Positions 45,980 through 59,469 of a stretch of 64,000 bases of DNA are shown here, piece by piece (the stretch's first letter is position 1; each line of letters opens with the position of its first letter). The notes beneath the pieces were generated by a model, which saw only the letters and a program-made list of their open reading frames with translations, was not told where the DNA came from and did no database searches. The position numbers and the translations under genes are program-made. The stretch covers positions 5,367,559 to 5,431,558 of the forward strand of contig NZ_CP032677.1 of assembly GCF_003627215.1 (NCBI RefSeq), read 5' to 3'. This DNA is from Pseudomonas sp. Leaf58 (lineage in GTDB: Bacteria; Pseudomonadota; Gammaproteobacteria; Pseudomonadales; Pseudomonadaceae).

Positions 45980-47347
45980 TCAGCTCTTCTTGATCTTCTC
46001 CGGTCGCTTCCAGCCAGAAATGTTGCGCTGTCGCGCACGGGCCACTGCCAGTTCGCCAACCTCAACGGTTTGGGTAATGGTCGAGCCCGCAGCGGTGGTC
46101 GCACCCGACTTGATTTCCACTGGCGCCACCAGCGAGTTGTTCGAACCGATGAACACGTCCTCGCCCATTACGGTCTTGAACTTGTTGGCGCCATCATAGT
46201 TGCAGGTGATGGTGCCTGCGCCAATGTTGGTGCGCGCACCAATTTCGGCATCGCCCAGATAGGCCAGGTGACCAGCCTTGGCGCCTTCACCCAGGTGGGT
46301 GTTTTTCAGTTCGACGAAGTTACCTACATGGGCCTTGGCGTCCAGTACGCTGCCCGGGCGCAAGCGCGCGAACGGGCCGGCATCGCTGCCCTCACCCATC
46401 ACCGCACCTTCGAGGTGGCTGTTGGCCTTGACCACCGCACCTTTGCGCAGGGTGGTGTTCTTGATCACACAGTTAGGGCCGATCTGCACATCGTCCTCGA
46501 TGACCACCTTGCCTTCGAGAATCACGTTGATATCGATCAGCACGTCACGACCAACGGTCACTTCACCGCGTACATCGAAGCGCGCAGGGTCACGCAGGGT
46601 GACGCCTTGGGCCATCAGGCGGCGGCCTTCACGCAGCTGGTAGTGGCGCTCCAACTCGGATAATTGGCGACGGTCGTTGGCGCCTTGTACTTCCATTGGG
46701 TCGTGAGGCTGCTCGGTGGCTACAACCAGGCCATCAGCCACCGCCATGGCGATGACGTCGGTCAGGTAATACTCGCCCTGGGCGTTGTTGTTCGACAGGC
46801 GGCCCATCCAGTCAGCCAGGCGCGCAGCAGGTAGGGCCAAAATGCCAGTGTTGCCTTCCTTGATCGCTTTCTGCGTGTCGTTGGCGTCCTTGTGCTCAAC
46901 AATGGCAGTCACCTTGCCCTGCTCGTCCCGCACGATGCGGCCGTAGCCAGTCGGGTCGTCGAGGGTAACCGTCAGCAGGCCCAGCTGCTGGTCGTTGGCT
47001 TTAGCCAGCAGGCGCTGCAGGGTTTCGACTTCGATCAACGGCACATCGCCGTATAGCACCAGCACAGTTTCGGCGGTCAAGGCAGGCAGTGCCTGGGCAA
47101 CCGCATGGCCGGTACCCAGTTGCTTGTCCTGCATGACGAAGTTCAGGTCGTCAGCGGCCAGGCGCTCGCGTACCAGCTCAGCACCATGGCCGATGACCAC
47201 GTGAATACCTTGTGGCTGCAGCTGGCGCGCGCTGTGGATAACATGGCCGAGCATGGAGTTGCCGGCTACCGGGTGCAGCACCTTGGGCAGCGCCGAGCGC
47301 ATGCGGGTACCTTGGCCAGCGGCGAGAATAACGATATCGAGTGACAT
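45980..47347 (-). CDS. glmU: Bifunctional GlcN-1-P acetyltransferase / UDP-GlcNAc pyrophosphorylase GlmU
   Basis: A 455-residue enzyme for the last two steps of UDP-GlcNAc synthesis. The N-terminal nucleotidyltransferase has the [20 protein letters not shown] signature and VLYGDVPLI. The C-terminal half (from about residue 250) is a left-handed beta-helix of hexapeptide repeats ([40 protein letters not shown]) that binds acetyl-CoA. It lies 112 bases after atpC, with a strong terminator between, so it is a separate transcript. Confidence 0.95.
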   Translation of the reverse strand: MSLDIVILAAGQGTRMRSALPKVLHPVAGNSMLGHVIHSARQLQPQGIHVVIGHGAELVRERLAADDLNFVMQDKQLGTGHAVAQALPALTAETVLVLYGDVPLIEVETLQRLLAKANDQQLGLLTVTLDDPTGYGRIVRDEQGKVTAIVEHKDANDTQKAIKEGNTGILALPAARLADWMGRLSNNNAQGEYYLTDVIAMAVADGLVVATEQPHDPMEVQGANDRRQLSELERHYQLREGRRLMAQGVTLRDPARFDVRGEVTVGRDVLIDINVILEGKVVIEDDVQIGPNCVIKNTTLRKGAVVKANSHLEGAVMGEGSDAGPFARLRPGSVLDAKAHVGNFVELKNTHLGEGAKAGHLAYLGDAEIGARTNIGAGTITCNYDGANKFKTVMGEDVFIGSNNSLVAPVEIKSGATTAAGSTITQTVEVGELAVARARQRNISGWKRPEKIKKS

Positions 47348-47398
47348 TACTGGCTACCAATCCTGGGCGGTCAGTGGAATGACCGGTTTTGTGGGTTA

Positions 47399-47429
47399 CA
47401 AAAAGAAAAAGGGTAGCCGATGGCTACCC
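47399..47429 (-). terminator. Terminator of the atp operon
   Basis: GGGTAGCC (47411-47418) pairs with GGCTACCC (47422-47429) around GAT. On the minus strand it is followed by TTTTTCTTTTT. It lies 31 bases beyond the atpC stop. Confidence 0.92.
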
Positions 47430-47459
47430 TTCTTCTCAATCTGCATGATGCCTGCGGGG

Positions 47460-47885
47460 TTAACCGCCGAACTTCTTGCGGATCTGCTGGACGGTACGCA
47501 GCTGGGCTGCGGCCTCGGCCAGACGTGCGGATGCGGCACTGTAGTCGAAATCCGCGCCTTTCTCATGCAGGGCCTTCTCAGCTGCCTTGACGGCATCCTG
47601 AGCGGAGGCTTCGTCCAGGTCGGCTGCACGCTGCACGGTGTCGGCGAGGACCTTGACCATGTTCGGCTGCACTTCCAGGAAGCCACCGGAGATGTAGAAC
47701 ACCTCGCGTTCGCCGCCCTGCTTGGTCAGCGTGATCGGACCTGGCTTGAGATTGGTGATCAGCGGCGCGTGGCCTGGAGCGATACCCAGATCGCCCAAGT
47801 TGCCGTGCGCTACTACCATCTCGACCAGGCCGGAGAAGATTTCCCCTTCCGCGCTGACGATATCGCAATGGACTGTCATAGCCAT
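47460..47885 (-). CDS. atpC: ATP synthase F1 subunit epsilon
   Basis: A 141-residue subunit of the central stalk, also an inhibitor of ATP hydrolysis. It starts [20 protein letters not shown] with the N-terminal beta-sandwich ([20 protein letters not shown]) and ends in a two-helix domain rich in Ala. The start is ATG 47885 with GAGG 8-11 bases upstream. The alternative ATG 47879 is internal. Last gene of atpIBEFHAGDC. Confidence 0.94.
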   Translation of the reverse strand: MAMTVHCDIVSAEGEIFSGLVEMVVAHGNLGDLGIAPGHAPLITNLKPGPITLTKQGGEREVFYISGGFLEVQPNMVKVLADTVQRAADLDEASAQDAVKAAEKALHEKGADFDYSAASARLAEAAAQLRTVQQIRKKFGG

Positions 47886-47929
47886 CTGCTTGCCTCAACC
47901 TGATTAGCGCCCCTTGCGGGGCGCCGGGA

Positions 47930-49333
<1,404 letters not shown>

Positions 49334-50194
49334 TTAAACCGCGGCAGCGCCGCCGACGATTTCCGAGATCTCCTGGGTGATCGCAGCCTGACGCGCCTTG
49401 TTGTAGATCAACTGCAGCTCTTTGATCAAATCACCGGCGTTGTCTGTGGCGTTCTTCATGGCGATCATCCGGGCCGCTTGTTCAGCAGCGTTGTTCTCGA
49501 CCACCGCCTGGTACACCTGCGACTCCACGTAACGCACCATCAAGCCGTCCAGCAGCTCTTTTGCGTCGGGTTCGTACAGGTAGTCCCAGTGGTGCTTGAG
49601 TTCCTGATCCGGGGTTGCCACCAACGGTACCAATTGCTCGACCGTCGGTTGTTGGGTCATGGTGTTGATGAACTTGTTCGAAACCACCGAAAGGCGATCG
49701 ATACGGCCGTCCAGGTAGGCGTCCAGCATCACTTTGACGGAGCCGATCAAGTCATTGATCGACGGCTCTTCGCCCAAGTGGCTGATCGCGGCTACGACGT
49801 TGCCGCCGAAGATGCGGAAGAAAGTCGCACCTTTTGTACCGATCACGCACAGGTCGATTTCCACGCCCTGTTCGCGGTTTGCGTTCATGTCCTTGACCAG
49901 GGCCTTGAACAGGTTGGTGTTCAAGCCACCGCACAGACCACGGTCACTGCTTACCACGATATAACCGGCGCGCTTTACAGGGCGCTCGATCATAAACGGG
50001 TGGCGGTATTCCGGGTTGGCGTTGGCCAGATGACCGATCACCTGGCGGATACGCTCCGCGTAAGGACGGCTAGCAGCCATGCGCATTTGTGCCCTGCGCA
50101 TCTTGCTGACCGCCACTTTCTCCATGGCGCTGGTAATTTTTTGCGTGCTTTTGATGCTCGCAATCTTACTGCGAATCTCTTTTGCGCCTGCCAT
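49334..50194 (-). CDS. atpG: ATP synthase F1 subunit gamma
   Basis: The 286-residue rotor shaft subunit that couples proton flow to the alpha/beta head. It has the long N-terminal coiled coil ([40 protein letters not shown]), a central [15 protein letters not shown] motif, and the C-terminal helix ([20 protein letters not shown]) ending in [16 protein letters not shown]. Standard length. Between alpha and beta in the operon. Confidence 0.97.
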   Translation of the reverse strand: MAGAKEIRSKIASIKSTQKITSAMEKVAVSKMRRAQMRMAASRPYAERIRQVIGHLANANPEYRHPFMIERPVKRAGYIVVSSDRGLCGGLNTNLFKALVKDMNANREQGVEIDLCVIGTKGATFFRIFGGNVVAAISHLGEEPSINDLIGSVKVMLDAYLDGRIDRLSVVSNKFINTMTQQPTVEQLVPLVATPDQELKHHWDYLYEPDAKELLDGLMVRYVESQVYQAVVENNAAEQAARMIAMKNATDNAGDLIKELQLIYNKARQAAITQEISEIVGGAAAV

Positions 50195-50243
50195 GTATCA
50201 CCTATCAGGTTAGCAAGCGGGGGCCAGGGGCCCCCGCTGCGGC

Positions 50244-51788
50244 TTACCAGGTCTGGGTGGCCTTGAACTTCTCGATACCGGCTTTCAGGCCAGCGTCGAT
50301 TTCGTCGTTGAAGTCACCCTTCACGTTGATCTTCGCCAGCAATTGGGCGTGATCACGGTTGAAGTAGGCGATCAGCGCTTGCTCGAAGCTACCGACCTTG
50401 GAGACTTCCACGTCAGTCAGGAAACCACGCTCAGCGGCGTACAGCGACAGGGCCATGTCCGCGATGGACATTGGCGCGTACTGCTTCTGCTTCATCAGCT
50501 CGGTTACGCGCTGACCATGCTCCAGCTGCTTGCGGGTCGCTTCGTCCAGATCGGAAGCGAACTGGGCGAATGCAGCCAGTTCACGGTACTGAGCCAGAGC
50601 GGTACGGATACCACCGGACAGTTTCTTGATGATCTTGGTCTGAGCGGCACCACCTACGCGGGATACCGAAACACCGGCGTTCACTGCAGGGCGGATGCCC
50701 GAGTTGAACATGGCCGATTCCAGGAAGATCTGACCGTCGGTGATGGAAATCACGTTGGTCGGAACGAACGCGGAAACGTCGCCAGCCTGGGTTTCGATGA
50801 TCGGCAGGGCGGTCAGGGAACCGGTCTTGCCAGTGACTGCGCCGTTGGTGAACTTCTCGACGTACTCTTCCGAAACGCGCGATGCACGCTCCAGCAGACG
50901 GGAGTGGAGATAGAACACGTCACCTGGGTAAGCTTCGCGTCCTGGTGGACGGCGCAGCAGCAGGGAGATCTGACGGTAGGCAACGGCCTGCTTGGACAGG
51001 TCATCGTAAACGATCAGGGCGTCTTCACCGCGGTCACGGAAGAACTCACCCATGGTGCAGCCGGCGTAGGGAGCCAGGAACTGCAGCGCGGCGGATTCCG
51101 AAGCACTGGCAACGACCACGATGGTGTTGGCCAGGGCGCCGTTTTCTTCCAGCTTGCGAACGATGTTGGCAACGGTGGAACGCTTCTGGCCGACAGCAAC
51201 ATAAACACAGAAAATACCGGAGTCTTTCTGGTTGATGATGGCGTCGATGGCCATGGCGGTCTTGCCGATCTGACGGTCACCGATGATCAGCTCACGCTGA
51301 CCACGGCCGACAGGGATCATGGCGTCGACGGACTTGTAGCCAGTCTGTACAGGCTGGTCTACAGACTTACGCCAGATCACGCCTGGTGCAACTTTTTCGA
51401 CCGCGTCGGTCTCGGTGTTGCCCAGAGGACCTTTACCGTCGATCGGGTTGCCCAGTGCGTCAACGACGCGGCCCAGCAGTTCCTTACCAACCGGAACTTC
51501 CAGGATGCGGCCGGTGCACTTGGCGCTCATGCCTTCGGCGAGGGTGTCATAGGCACCCAGGATCACTGCACCTACGGAGTCTTGCTCCAGGTTCAGGGCC
51601 ATGCCGTAGACGCCGCCAGGGAACTCGATCATTTCGCCGTACATGACGTCGGCCAGACCGTGGATCCGCACGATACCGTCGGATACCGAAACAACGGTAC
51701 CTTCGTTACGGGCTTGGGAGCTCACATCGAGATTATCGATGCGGCCCTTGATGATTTCACTAATTTCGGAAGGATTGAGTTGCTGCAT
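50244..51788 (-). CDS. atpA: ATP synthase F1 subunit alpha
   Basis: A 514-residue non-catalytic nucleotide-binding subunit of F1. Walker A is GDRQIGKT (170-177), with [20 protein letters not shown] at the N-terminus and the conserved [20 protein letters not shown] and [20 protein letters not shown] blocks. With beta, gamma and the others it forms the F1 head. The gene starts [17 protein letters not shown]. Confidence 0.97.
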   Translation of the reverse strand: MQQLNPSEISEIIKGRIDNLDVSSQARNEGTVVSVSDGIVRIHGLADVMYGEMIEFPGGVYGMALNLEQDSVGAVILGAYDTLAEGMSAKCTGRILEVPVGKELLGRVVDALGNPIDGKGPLGNTETDAVEKVAPGVIWRKSVDQPVQTGYKSVDAMIPVGRGQRELIIGDRQIGKTAMAIDAIINQKDSGIFCVYVAVGQKRSTVANIVRKLEENGALANTIVVVASASESAALQFLAPYAGCTMGEFFRDRGEDALIVYDDLSKQAVAYRQISLLLRRPPGREAYPGDVFYLHSRLLERASRVSEEYVEKFTNGAVTGKTGSLTALPIIETQAGDVSAFVPTNVISITDGQIFLESAMFNSGIRPAVNAGVSVSRVGGAAQTKIIKKLSGGIRTALAQYRELAAFAQFASDLDEATRKQLEHGQRVTELMKQKQYAPMSIADMALSLYAAERGFLTDVEVSKVGSFEQALIAYFNRDHAQLLAKINVKGDFNDEIDAGLKAGIEKFKATQTW

Positions 51789-51809
51789 TGCTCTGCTGCC
51801 CCTTCAAAC

Positions 51810-52346
51810 TCAAGATTTCAATGCTTCGGCCAGTTTCGCGATTTTGCCGCGAACAGAGCCATCGATTACCAGGTCACCAGCGCGGATGACGACGCCGCCA
51901 ATCAGGCTGGCATCCTCCGACGCGTGCAGGCGCACTTCCTGGCCTAACCGTGCACTGAGAACCTTGGCGAGTTTGTCTTGCTGTTCTTGGTTCAACGCGA
52001 AGGCACTGGTGACTTCCACGTCCACGGATTTTTCTTGCTCGGCCTTGTACAGGTCGAACAGCGCGGCAATCTCCGGCAGAAGCAGGAGACGGTCGTTTTC
52101 CGCGGCAACATGAATGAAATTCTGTGCCTGTGCATTGAACTTGTCACCGCACACGTCAATGAACGTGGCGGCCTTTTCTGCGCTCGTCAGTCGCGGGGCC
52201 TTGAGCAGGCGCTGCATGGTGTCGTCTTGCGACACCGCAGCAGCCAGGCCGAGCATGGCTGACCAATTGGCCAGTTGCTGATGGGCCTGGGCATGCTCAA
52301 AGGCAGCCTTAGCGTAAGGTCGGGCCAACGTGGTCAGTTCTGCCAT
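51810..52346 (-). CDS. atpH: ATP synthase subunit delta
   Basis: A 178-residue stalk subunit that joins F1 to the b dimer. N-terminal helical domain [20 protein letters not shown] is typical, and the C-terminal region contains [19 protein letters not shown] with [10 protein letters not shown] at the end. Ends 21 bases before atpA and starts 12 bases after atpF. Confidence 0.95.
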
Positions 52347-52358
52347 GATCGCCCTCGC

Positions 52359-52829
52359 TTAAATTTCAGCGGCCAGTTTGTTAACCAGCTCCGCATGCGC
52401 GTTTTGATCGATTGTGGCGCCAAGGATCTTTTCAGCACCGCCAACAGCCAGGGCACCCACTTGGGCACGCAGGGCGTCTTTAGCGCTGTTCAGTTCCTGT
52501 TCGATCTCGGCCAGAGCCTGAGCCTTCACACGGTCAGCTTCGACGCGGGCCTGGTCACGGGCTTCCTCGACAAGCTGAGCAGCGCGTTTCTTGCTTTGCT
52601 CAATGATTTCGGCTGCCTGTGCTTTAGCTTCACGCAGTTGCTGACCCACTTTCTCTTGGGCCAGCTCCAGGTCGCGAGCTGCGCGGTTGGCAGCGTCCAA
52701 GCCGTCGGCAATCTTCTTTTGGCGCTCTTGCAGAGCAGTGATGACCGGAGGCCATACGTACTTCATGCAGAAGAGTACAAAAATCAGGAAGGCAACGGAT
52801 TGGCCAATCAGGGTTGCATTAATATTCAC
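52359..52829 (-). CDS. atpF: ATP synthase Fo subunit b
   Basis: A 156-residue membrane-anchored stator. The N-terminal membrane segment is [20 protein letters not shown], followed by a long charged coiled coil ([20 protein letters not shown]) rich in Ala, Glu, Lys and Arg that reaches the delta subunit. Standard length for b. Between atpE and atpH. Confidence 0.96.
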   Translation of the reverse strand: MNINATLIGQSVAFLIFVLFCMKYVWPPVITALQERQKKIADGLDAANRAARDLELAQEKVGQQLREAKAQAAEIIEQSKKRAAQLVEEARDQARVEADRVKAQALAEIEQELNSAKDALRAQVGALAVGGAEKILGATIDQNAHAELVNKLAAEI

Positions 52830-52888
52830 GCCAACACCTCGCTCGGTCTTTGGTTCATCACAGCTATCGACTCGTGGTTAACGAGTGA

Positions 52889-53161
<273 letters not shown>

Positions 53162-53290
53162 TTACGTCGTATTGGTTAGGTTTTTAAGTTGAAGCGGTAA
53201 AACAAATCGTTTTGTACAGCATGCCCTTGCGGACTTTTTAAGCCCTCCCCCCGAACAGGCGAGGAAGGCTATCAGACACGCCAGGCGGTC

Positions 53291-54584
<1,294 letters not shown>

Positions 54585-54733
54585 CACAACTGCTCCTCGG
54601 AAGTCGACCAACAAGTCAGCAATGACTTGGCATAATTTGTGCCGACAAAATGCGCGCAGAGTATAGGGGTGGATTAACCCCTATTCAACTCTTCGGTAGT
54701 GATTTCCGACTGCTCGCTACAACAGGAATTGTT

Positions 54734-55606
54734 TCAGCGGATGTGAGCAAGCACGCCCTGCAACTCGTCAAGCGAGTTGTAGCGAATAACCAATTGGCCT
54801 TTGCCCTTGTTGCCATGACGGATCTGTACAGCCGAGCCCAGGCGCTCTGCGAGCCGCTGTTCAAGGCGTGCGATATCCGGATCAGGTTTGCTCGGTTCGA
54901 CCGGATCAGGCTTGTCGCTGAGCCACTGACGGACCAGTGCCTCAGTCTGGCGCACGGTGAGGCCACGTGCGACAACATGACGCGCCCCCTCCTCCTGACG
55001 GTTCTCTTCCAAACCGAGCAATGCGCGGGCATGGCCCATCTCCAGATCGCCATGGGCGAGCATGGTCTTGATCGCTTCGGGCAGGGTGATCAGGCGCAGC
55101 AGGTTGGCCACGGTTACCCGCGACTTGCCCACGGCATCGGCCACCTGTTGCTGGGTAAGCTCGAACTCCTGCTGCAAGCGCTGCAGCGCCAGGGCCTCTT
55201 CCAGCGGGTTGAGGTCTTCGCGCTGAATGTTTTCGATCAGCGCCATGGCAATGGCAGCTTCGTCGGGCACTTCGCGGACCATCGCCGGGACCGTGTCCAG
55301 GCCGGCCTGCTGGGTGGCACGCCAACGGCGCTCACCCGCGATGATCTCGTAGCGGTTGTCGCCGATCGGGCGCACCACAATCGGCTGCATCACGCCATGG
55401 GTGCGAATCGAGTGCGCGAGTTCTTCCAACGCCTCGGGGTCCATGTCCCGGCGCGGCTGGTACTTGCCACGCTGGATCAGCTCGACCGGCAGGTGTTGCA
55501 GTTCTTTCTGGTCGATCTTCACGGCCTGCTCTTCGAGCGCGCTGACGGAAGGACCACTGAGCAGTGCATCCAACCCACGTCCGAGACCCCGTTTCTTGAC
55601 GGCCAT
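54734..55606 (-). CDS. parB: Chromosome partitioning protein ParB
   Basis: A 290-residue DNA-binding partner of ParA. It begins RGLGRGLDALLSGPSVSALE, then the CTPase/ParB box (LPVELIQRGKYQPRRDMDPE, and YEIIAGERRWRATQQAGLDT with the GERRWRA motif), a helix-turn-helix (TQQQVADAVGKSRVTVANLL, RLITLPEAIKTML) and a C-terminal dimer domain. It binds parS, one of which lies in folE2. The ParB start lies 10 bases from the ParA stop, one operon. Confidence 0.95.
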   Translation of the reverse strand: MAVKKRGLGRGLDALLSGPSVSALEEQAVKIDQKELQHLPVELIQRGKYQPRRDMDPEALEELAHSIRTHGVMQPIVVRPIGDNRYEIIAGERRWRATQQAGLDTVPAMVREVPDEAAIAMALIENIQREDLNPLEEALALQRLQQEFELTQQQVADAVGKSRVTVANLLRLITLPEAIKTMLAHGDLEMGHARALLGLEENRQEEGARHVVARGLTVRQTEALVRQWLSDKPDPVEPSKPDPDIARLEQRLAERLGSAVQIRHGNKGKGQLVIRYNSLDELQGVLAHIR

Positions 55607-55615
55607 ACGGATTCC

Positions 55616-56407
55616 TTAAGTTGTTTGTGCAGTGCGTGATTGACGGCGTTGACGGCGTACCAGTTCCCCAGCCAGGGCCAGATAAGCCAGCGCGCCGCGC
55701 GATTGCTTGTCGTAGGCCAGGGCCGGCATACCGAAACTGGGGGCCTCGGCCAGGCGAATGTTGCGCGGAATGACGGTGTCGTACAACTGCGGGCCGAAGT
55801 GTTCCTTCAGCTGCGCCGAGACATCGTTGTTCAAGCTCAGGCGCGGGTCGTACATGGTCCGCAGCAAGCCCTCGATTTTCAGCTCCGGGTTCAACCGGGC
55901 GGCGATGCGCTTGATGTTATCCACAAGGTCGCTGAGACCTTCCAGTGCGTAGTACTCGCACTGCATCGGGATGATCACGCCATCGGAGGCAACCAGGGCG
56001 TTGAGCGTCAGCATCGACAGCGACGGTGGGCAGTCGATGAGGATGAAGTCGTAGTTCTCGCGGATCGGCGCCAGGGCGTTGCGCAGACGGCTCTCCTTGA
56101 CCTGCATTTCCAGCAGCACCACTTCGGCGGCGGTCAGGTCACGGTTGGCCGGCAGCAACTGGAAACCACCGTGTTCGGAGTAATGCATGGCCTGGGCCAG
56201 GTCGCATTCCCCGATCAGCAGGTCGTAGACCGAATGCTCGAGCTCGTGTTTGTCCACACCGCTGCCCATGGTGGCGTTGCCTTGCGGATCGAGGTCGATC
56301 AGCAGCACACGACGCTTGGTCGCGGCCAGCGAGGCGGCGAGATTGATACAGGTGGTGGTCTTGCCCACACCACCTTTCTGGTTCGCGATTGCGAATACCT
56401 TAGCCAT
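55616..56407 (-). CDS. parA: Chromosome partitioning ATPase ParA (Soj)
   Basis: A 263-residue Walker-type ATPase that positions the origin region. It opens AIANQKGGVGKTTTCINLAA, with the deviant Walker A KGGVGKTT (11-18) and, near the middle, LIDCPPSLSMLTLNAL. Length is normal. The gene sits between rsmG and parB. One exact DnaA box at 55917-55925 lies in the coding sequence. Confidence 0.96.
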   Translation of the reverse strand: MAKVFAIANQKGGVGKTTTCINLAASLAATKRRVLLIDLDPQGNATMGSGVDKHELEHSVYDLLIGECDLAQAMHYSEHGGFQLLPANRDLTAAEVVLLEMQVKESRLRNALAPIRENYDFILIDCPPSLSMLTLNALVASDGVIIPMQCEYYALEGLSDLVDNIKRIAARLNPELKIEGLLRTMYDPRLSLNNDVSAQLKEHFGPQLYDTVIPRNIRLAEAPSFGMPALAYDKQSRGALAYLALAGELVRRQRRQSRTAQTT

Positions 56408-56425
56408 TGATGCGCGTGTTCCCAG

Positions 56426-57076
56426 TCATGCCTTGCGGCGCAGTATCAGCAGATGGCGCTGGCCCTGGCAACCCGGAACGGTCAGGGCCTGCTCGCTTTC
56501 CACTGTGAAGTCTGCGGGCAATGCTACCAGTTCATCGGCAGGATGCAGCCCCTTCATTGCAAGCCATTGCGTCCCGGTGTCGCCCAAGTGGCGGGTCCAG
56601 TTGGTGAAATTCTCCATGCTGCTGAAAGCGCGGGAGATGATTCCGTTGAACGGTTGTGCTGGCAGGAAGGCCTCGACCCGGCTGTGGATAACCGTAAGGT
56701 TGTCCAGCTTGAGCTCCATTTTCACCTGGGTCAGGAAGCGGGTCTTCTTGCCGTTGGCGTCCAGCACCGTCACGCGCTTGTGCGGATGCAGGATCGCCAA
56801 CGGGATACCGGGCATCCCACCACCGCTGCCGACATCCAGCCAATTATCACGCTCGCTGTGGATAAACGACATGATGCTGAGGCTGTCGAGCAGATGGCGC
56901 GACACCATCTCGTCGGGGTCGCGCACGGCAGTGAGGTTGTAGGCTTTGTTCCATTTGATCAACAGGGCGAGGTAGCCGAGCAGCTTTTCGTGATGCTCGG
57001 CGCTCAGCTCGACACCAAGCTGGCGCGCACCTGTGGACAACTCTTCAGCGTGTTGCGGGGTGACCAGGGCACTCAA
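56426..57076 (-). CDS. rsmG: 16S rRNA m7G527 methyltransferase RsmG
   Basis: A 216-residue SAM-dependent methyltransferase for 16S rRNA. The SAM site is [20 protein letters not shown] (about residue 75), and [14 protein letters not shown] is the late catalytic region of the family. It overlaps mnmG by 4 bases (57073-57076), so the genes are translationally coupled. Two exact DnaA boxes lie inside, at 56683 and 56857. Confidence 0.94.
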   Translation of the reverse strand: MSALVTPQHAEELSTGARQLGVELSAEHHEKLLGYLALLIKWNKAYNLTAVRDPDEMVSRHLLDSLSIMSFIHSERDNWLDVGSGGGMPGIPLAILHPHKRVTVLDANGKKTRFLTQVKMELKLDNLTVIHSRVEAFLPAQPFNGIISRAFSSMENFTNWTRHLGDTGTQWLAMKGLHPADELVALPADFTVESEQALTVPGCQGQRHLLILRRKA

Positions 57077-58968
57077 GCGCTTTGCTCCAATTCGCGGCCA
57101 GCGCCGCGTTTTTTCAAGTGAATCAGCAACAGGGAAATCGCCGCCGGGGTAACACCTGGGATACGCGAAGCCTGGCCCAGGGTTTCCGGGCGGGTCTGGC
57201 CCAGTTTGCCCTGAATTTCCTTGGACAGCCCGGAAATGGTCGTGTAGTCGATATCCACAGGTAGGCGGGTGTCCTCGCTGGCGCGCAAGCGAGCGATCTC
57301 GTCCTGCTGGCGGTCGATGTAACCGGCGTATTTGGTCCGAATCTCAACTTGCTCGGCGACCTGTGGATCAATCGCGCCGCCGCCGGTCGCTTCGATCAGC
57401 CCGGCATAGTCGATTTCTGGCCGCGCCAGCAGGTTAAGCAGGCTGTACTCGTGGCTTAGCGGGGTACCGAACTTATCCACAACCGCCTGGCCTTGCTCGG
57501 TGTTCGGGCGCACCCAGGTCGATTTCAGGCGCTGCTCTTCACGCTCGATGCCTTCGCGCTTAGTGCAGAAGGCAGCCCAGCGCGCGTCGTCGATCAGGCC
57601 AAGTTCGCGGCCCTTCTCGGTCAGGCGCAGGTCGGCGTTGTCTTCACGCAGTATCAGGCGGTACTCGGCACGTGAGGTGAACATGCGGTACGGCTCCTGG
57701 GTACCCAGGGTGATCAGGTCGTCGACCAGCACGCCGATGTATGCCTCATCGCGGCGCGGGCACCAGCTGTCACGGCCCTGTGCCCGCAGTGCGGCGTTGG
57801 TCCCGGCCAGCAGGCCTTGGGCGCCGGCTTCTTCGTAACCGGTAGTGCCGTTGATCTGGCCGGCGAAGAACAGCCCGCCGATGACTTTGGTTTCAAGGCT
57901 GTACTTGAGGTCGCGCGGGTCGAAGTAGTCGTACTCGATGGCATAGCCAGGGCGCACGATGTGGGCGTTTTCCATGCCGCGGATCGAACGCACCAGCTCC
58001 AGCTGCACGTCGAACGGCAGCGAAGTGGAAATACCGTTGGGGTAAAGCTCATGGGTGGTCAAGCCTTCCGGCTCGATGAACACCTGGTGGCTTTCCTTGT
58101 CGGCGAAGCGGTGAATCTTGTCTTCGATCGACGGGCAGTAACGCGGGCCGACACCTTCGATCACGCCCGAGTACATCGGCGAACGGTCGAGGTTCGAAGC
58201 AATGATCTCGTGGGTGCGCGCATTGGTGTGGGTAATCCAGCAGCTCACCTGGCGTGGGTGCATTTCGGCATTGCCCATGAACGACATGACCGGGATCGGC
58301 GTATCGCCTGGCTGCTCGGTCATTACCGAGAAGTCCACCGAGCGGCCGTCAATGCGTGGCGGGGTCCCGGTTTTCAGGCGGCCGACGCGCAGCGGCAGTT
58401 CCCGCATGCGGTGGGCCAGGGCGATCGAAGGTGGATCGCCGGCACGGCCGCCGGAATGGTTCTGCAGACCAATGTGGATAAGGCCGCCGAGGAAGGTACC
58501 GGTGGTCAGCACCACCGACTCGGCGAAGAAACGCAGGCCCATTTGGGTCACCACGCCTTTGACCTGGTCCTGCTCGACGATCAGGTCGTCGCAGGACTGC
58601 TGGAATATCCACAGGTTCGGCTGGTTTTCCAGGATTTCACGCACTACTGCCTTGTAGATGGCGCGGTCGGCCTGCGCACGGGTGGCGCGTACGGCCGGGC
58701 CCTTGCGGTTGTTCAGAACGCGGAACTGGATGCCGCTCTTGTCGGTGGCCAGCGCCATGGCGCCACCGAGGGCATCGATCTCTTTGACCAGATGGCTTTT
58801 GCCAATACCGCCGATGGCGGGGTTGCAGCTCATGTGACCGAGGGTTTCCACGTTATGGGTCAGCAGCAGGGTTTTCACCCCCATGCGTGCAGACGCAAGC
58901 GCAGCCTCGGTACCGGCATGGCCGCCGCCGATGACGATCACTTCAAAACGGGAAGGGAAATCCACCAC
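57073..58968 (-). CDS. mnmG: tRNA uridine 5-carboxymethylaminomethyl modification enzyme MnmG (GidA)
   Basis: A 631-residue FAD protein that, with MnmE, modifies wobble uridines of tRNA. FAD motif is [20 protein letters not shown] (about residues 12-31), with [18 protein letters not shown] and the [20 protein letters not shown] motifs following, and the two-part C-terminal helical domain at the end ([20 protein letters not shown]). GTG start at 58968 with GAGG just upstream. Two exact DnaA boxes lie inside, at 57473 and 58473. Confidence 0.96.
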   Translation of the reverse strand: MVDFPSRFEVIVIGGGHAGTEAALASARMGVKTLLLTHNVETLGHMSCNPAIGGIGKSHLVKEIDALGGAMALATDKSGIQFRVLNNRKGPAVRATRAQADRAIYKAVVREILENQPNLWIFQQSCDDLIVEQDQVKGVVTQMGLRFFAESVVLTTGTFLGGLIHIGLQNHSGGRAGDPPSIALAHRMRELPLRVGRLKTGTPPRIDGRSVDFSVMTEQPGDTPIPVMSFMGNAEMHPRQVSCWITHTNARTHEIIASNLDRSPMYSGVIEGVGPRYCPSIEDKIHRFADKESHQVFIEPEGLTTHELYPNGISTSLPFDVQLELVRSIRGMENAHIVRPGYAIEYDYFDPRDLKYSLETKVIGGLFFAGQINGTTGYEEAGAQGLLAGTNAALRAQGRDSWCPRRDEAYIGVLVDDLITLGTQEPYRMFTSRAEYRLILREDNADLRLTEKGRELGLIDDARWAAFCTKREGIEREEQRLKSTWVRPNTEQGQAVVDKFGTPLSHEYSLLNLLARPEIDYAGLIEATGGGAIDPQVAEQVEIRTKYAGYIDRQQDEIARLRASEDTRLPVDIDYTTISGLSKEIQGKLGQTRPETLGQASRIPGVTPAAISLLLIHLKKRGAGRELEQSA

Positions 58969-59469
58969 GCACCTCGTGCCTGTTTTTGCGAATAGAGAAG
59001 GTAAGCGGACAAGTATAGGGACTTCACCCCCTTTAAAGAAACCGTCTGAGCAAATTTTGACCAGGCTGTGGATGAGTGGCAGACAACAGAAATCAAAGAA
59101 GAGAAATTTATAAAAGCTTTGTTTTTATGTTTATTCTTATGCACACGACTATCTGTGGATAACGTTATAGAGCCCTTTATTTACGTGATGTACAGCAAAA
59201 TGAAACCCTGTGGCTTAACGCCCATAAGGGCTATGGATAACCCGATTTAGCCTGTGGATTAAACAGCTATTTACCCACAGGCGGATTTGTCCTCAGAAAA
59301 AATGCCTGCTTATCAACGGGGCTGAAGGCGAGTTTTCCACAGGGCTCCTGAGAGCGGATGGGGGTCTGTGCATAAAAAATATGCGCCTGCACACGGGCAA
59401 ATGCATAAATTTCAGGCAAAAAAAAAGCCGCTCCCGAAGGTGCGGCCCGTGGCCTTGCCTGGCTGTGGA
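58969..59469. other. AT-rich gap between mnmG and mnmE with several DnaA boxes
   Basis: This 501-base gap has no gene I can support. It holds a string of DnaA-box-like sites: an exact TGTGGATAA at 59154-59162, near matches at 59067-59075, 59232-59240, 59253-59261, 59271-59279 and 59333-59341, and a low-GC stretch (GAGAAATTTATAAAAGCTTT onwards, about 59100-59170). A terminator for mnmE lies at 59418-59446. The order (gid gene next to AT-rich DNA and DnaA boxes) recalls the origin context in enterics. Its function here is open. Confidence 0.6.
59418..59446 (-). terminator. Terminator of mnmE
   Basis: On the minus strand GCCGC-A-CC pairs with GG-A-GCGGC around a TTCG loop with one mismatch, followed by nine T (59418-59426). 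It lies 24 bases past the mnmE stop. Confidence 0.85.
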
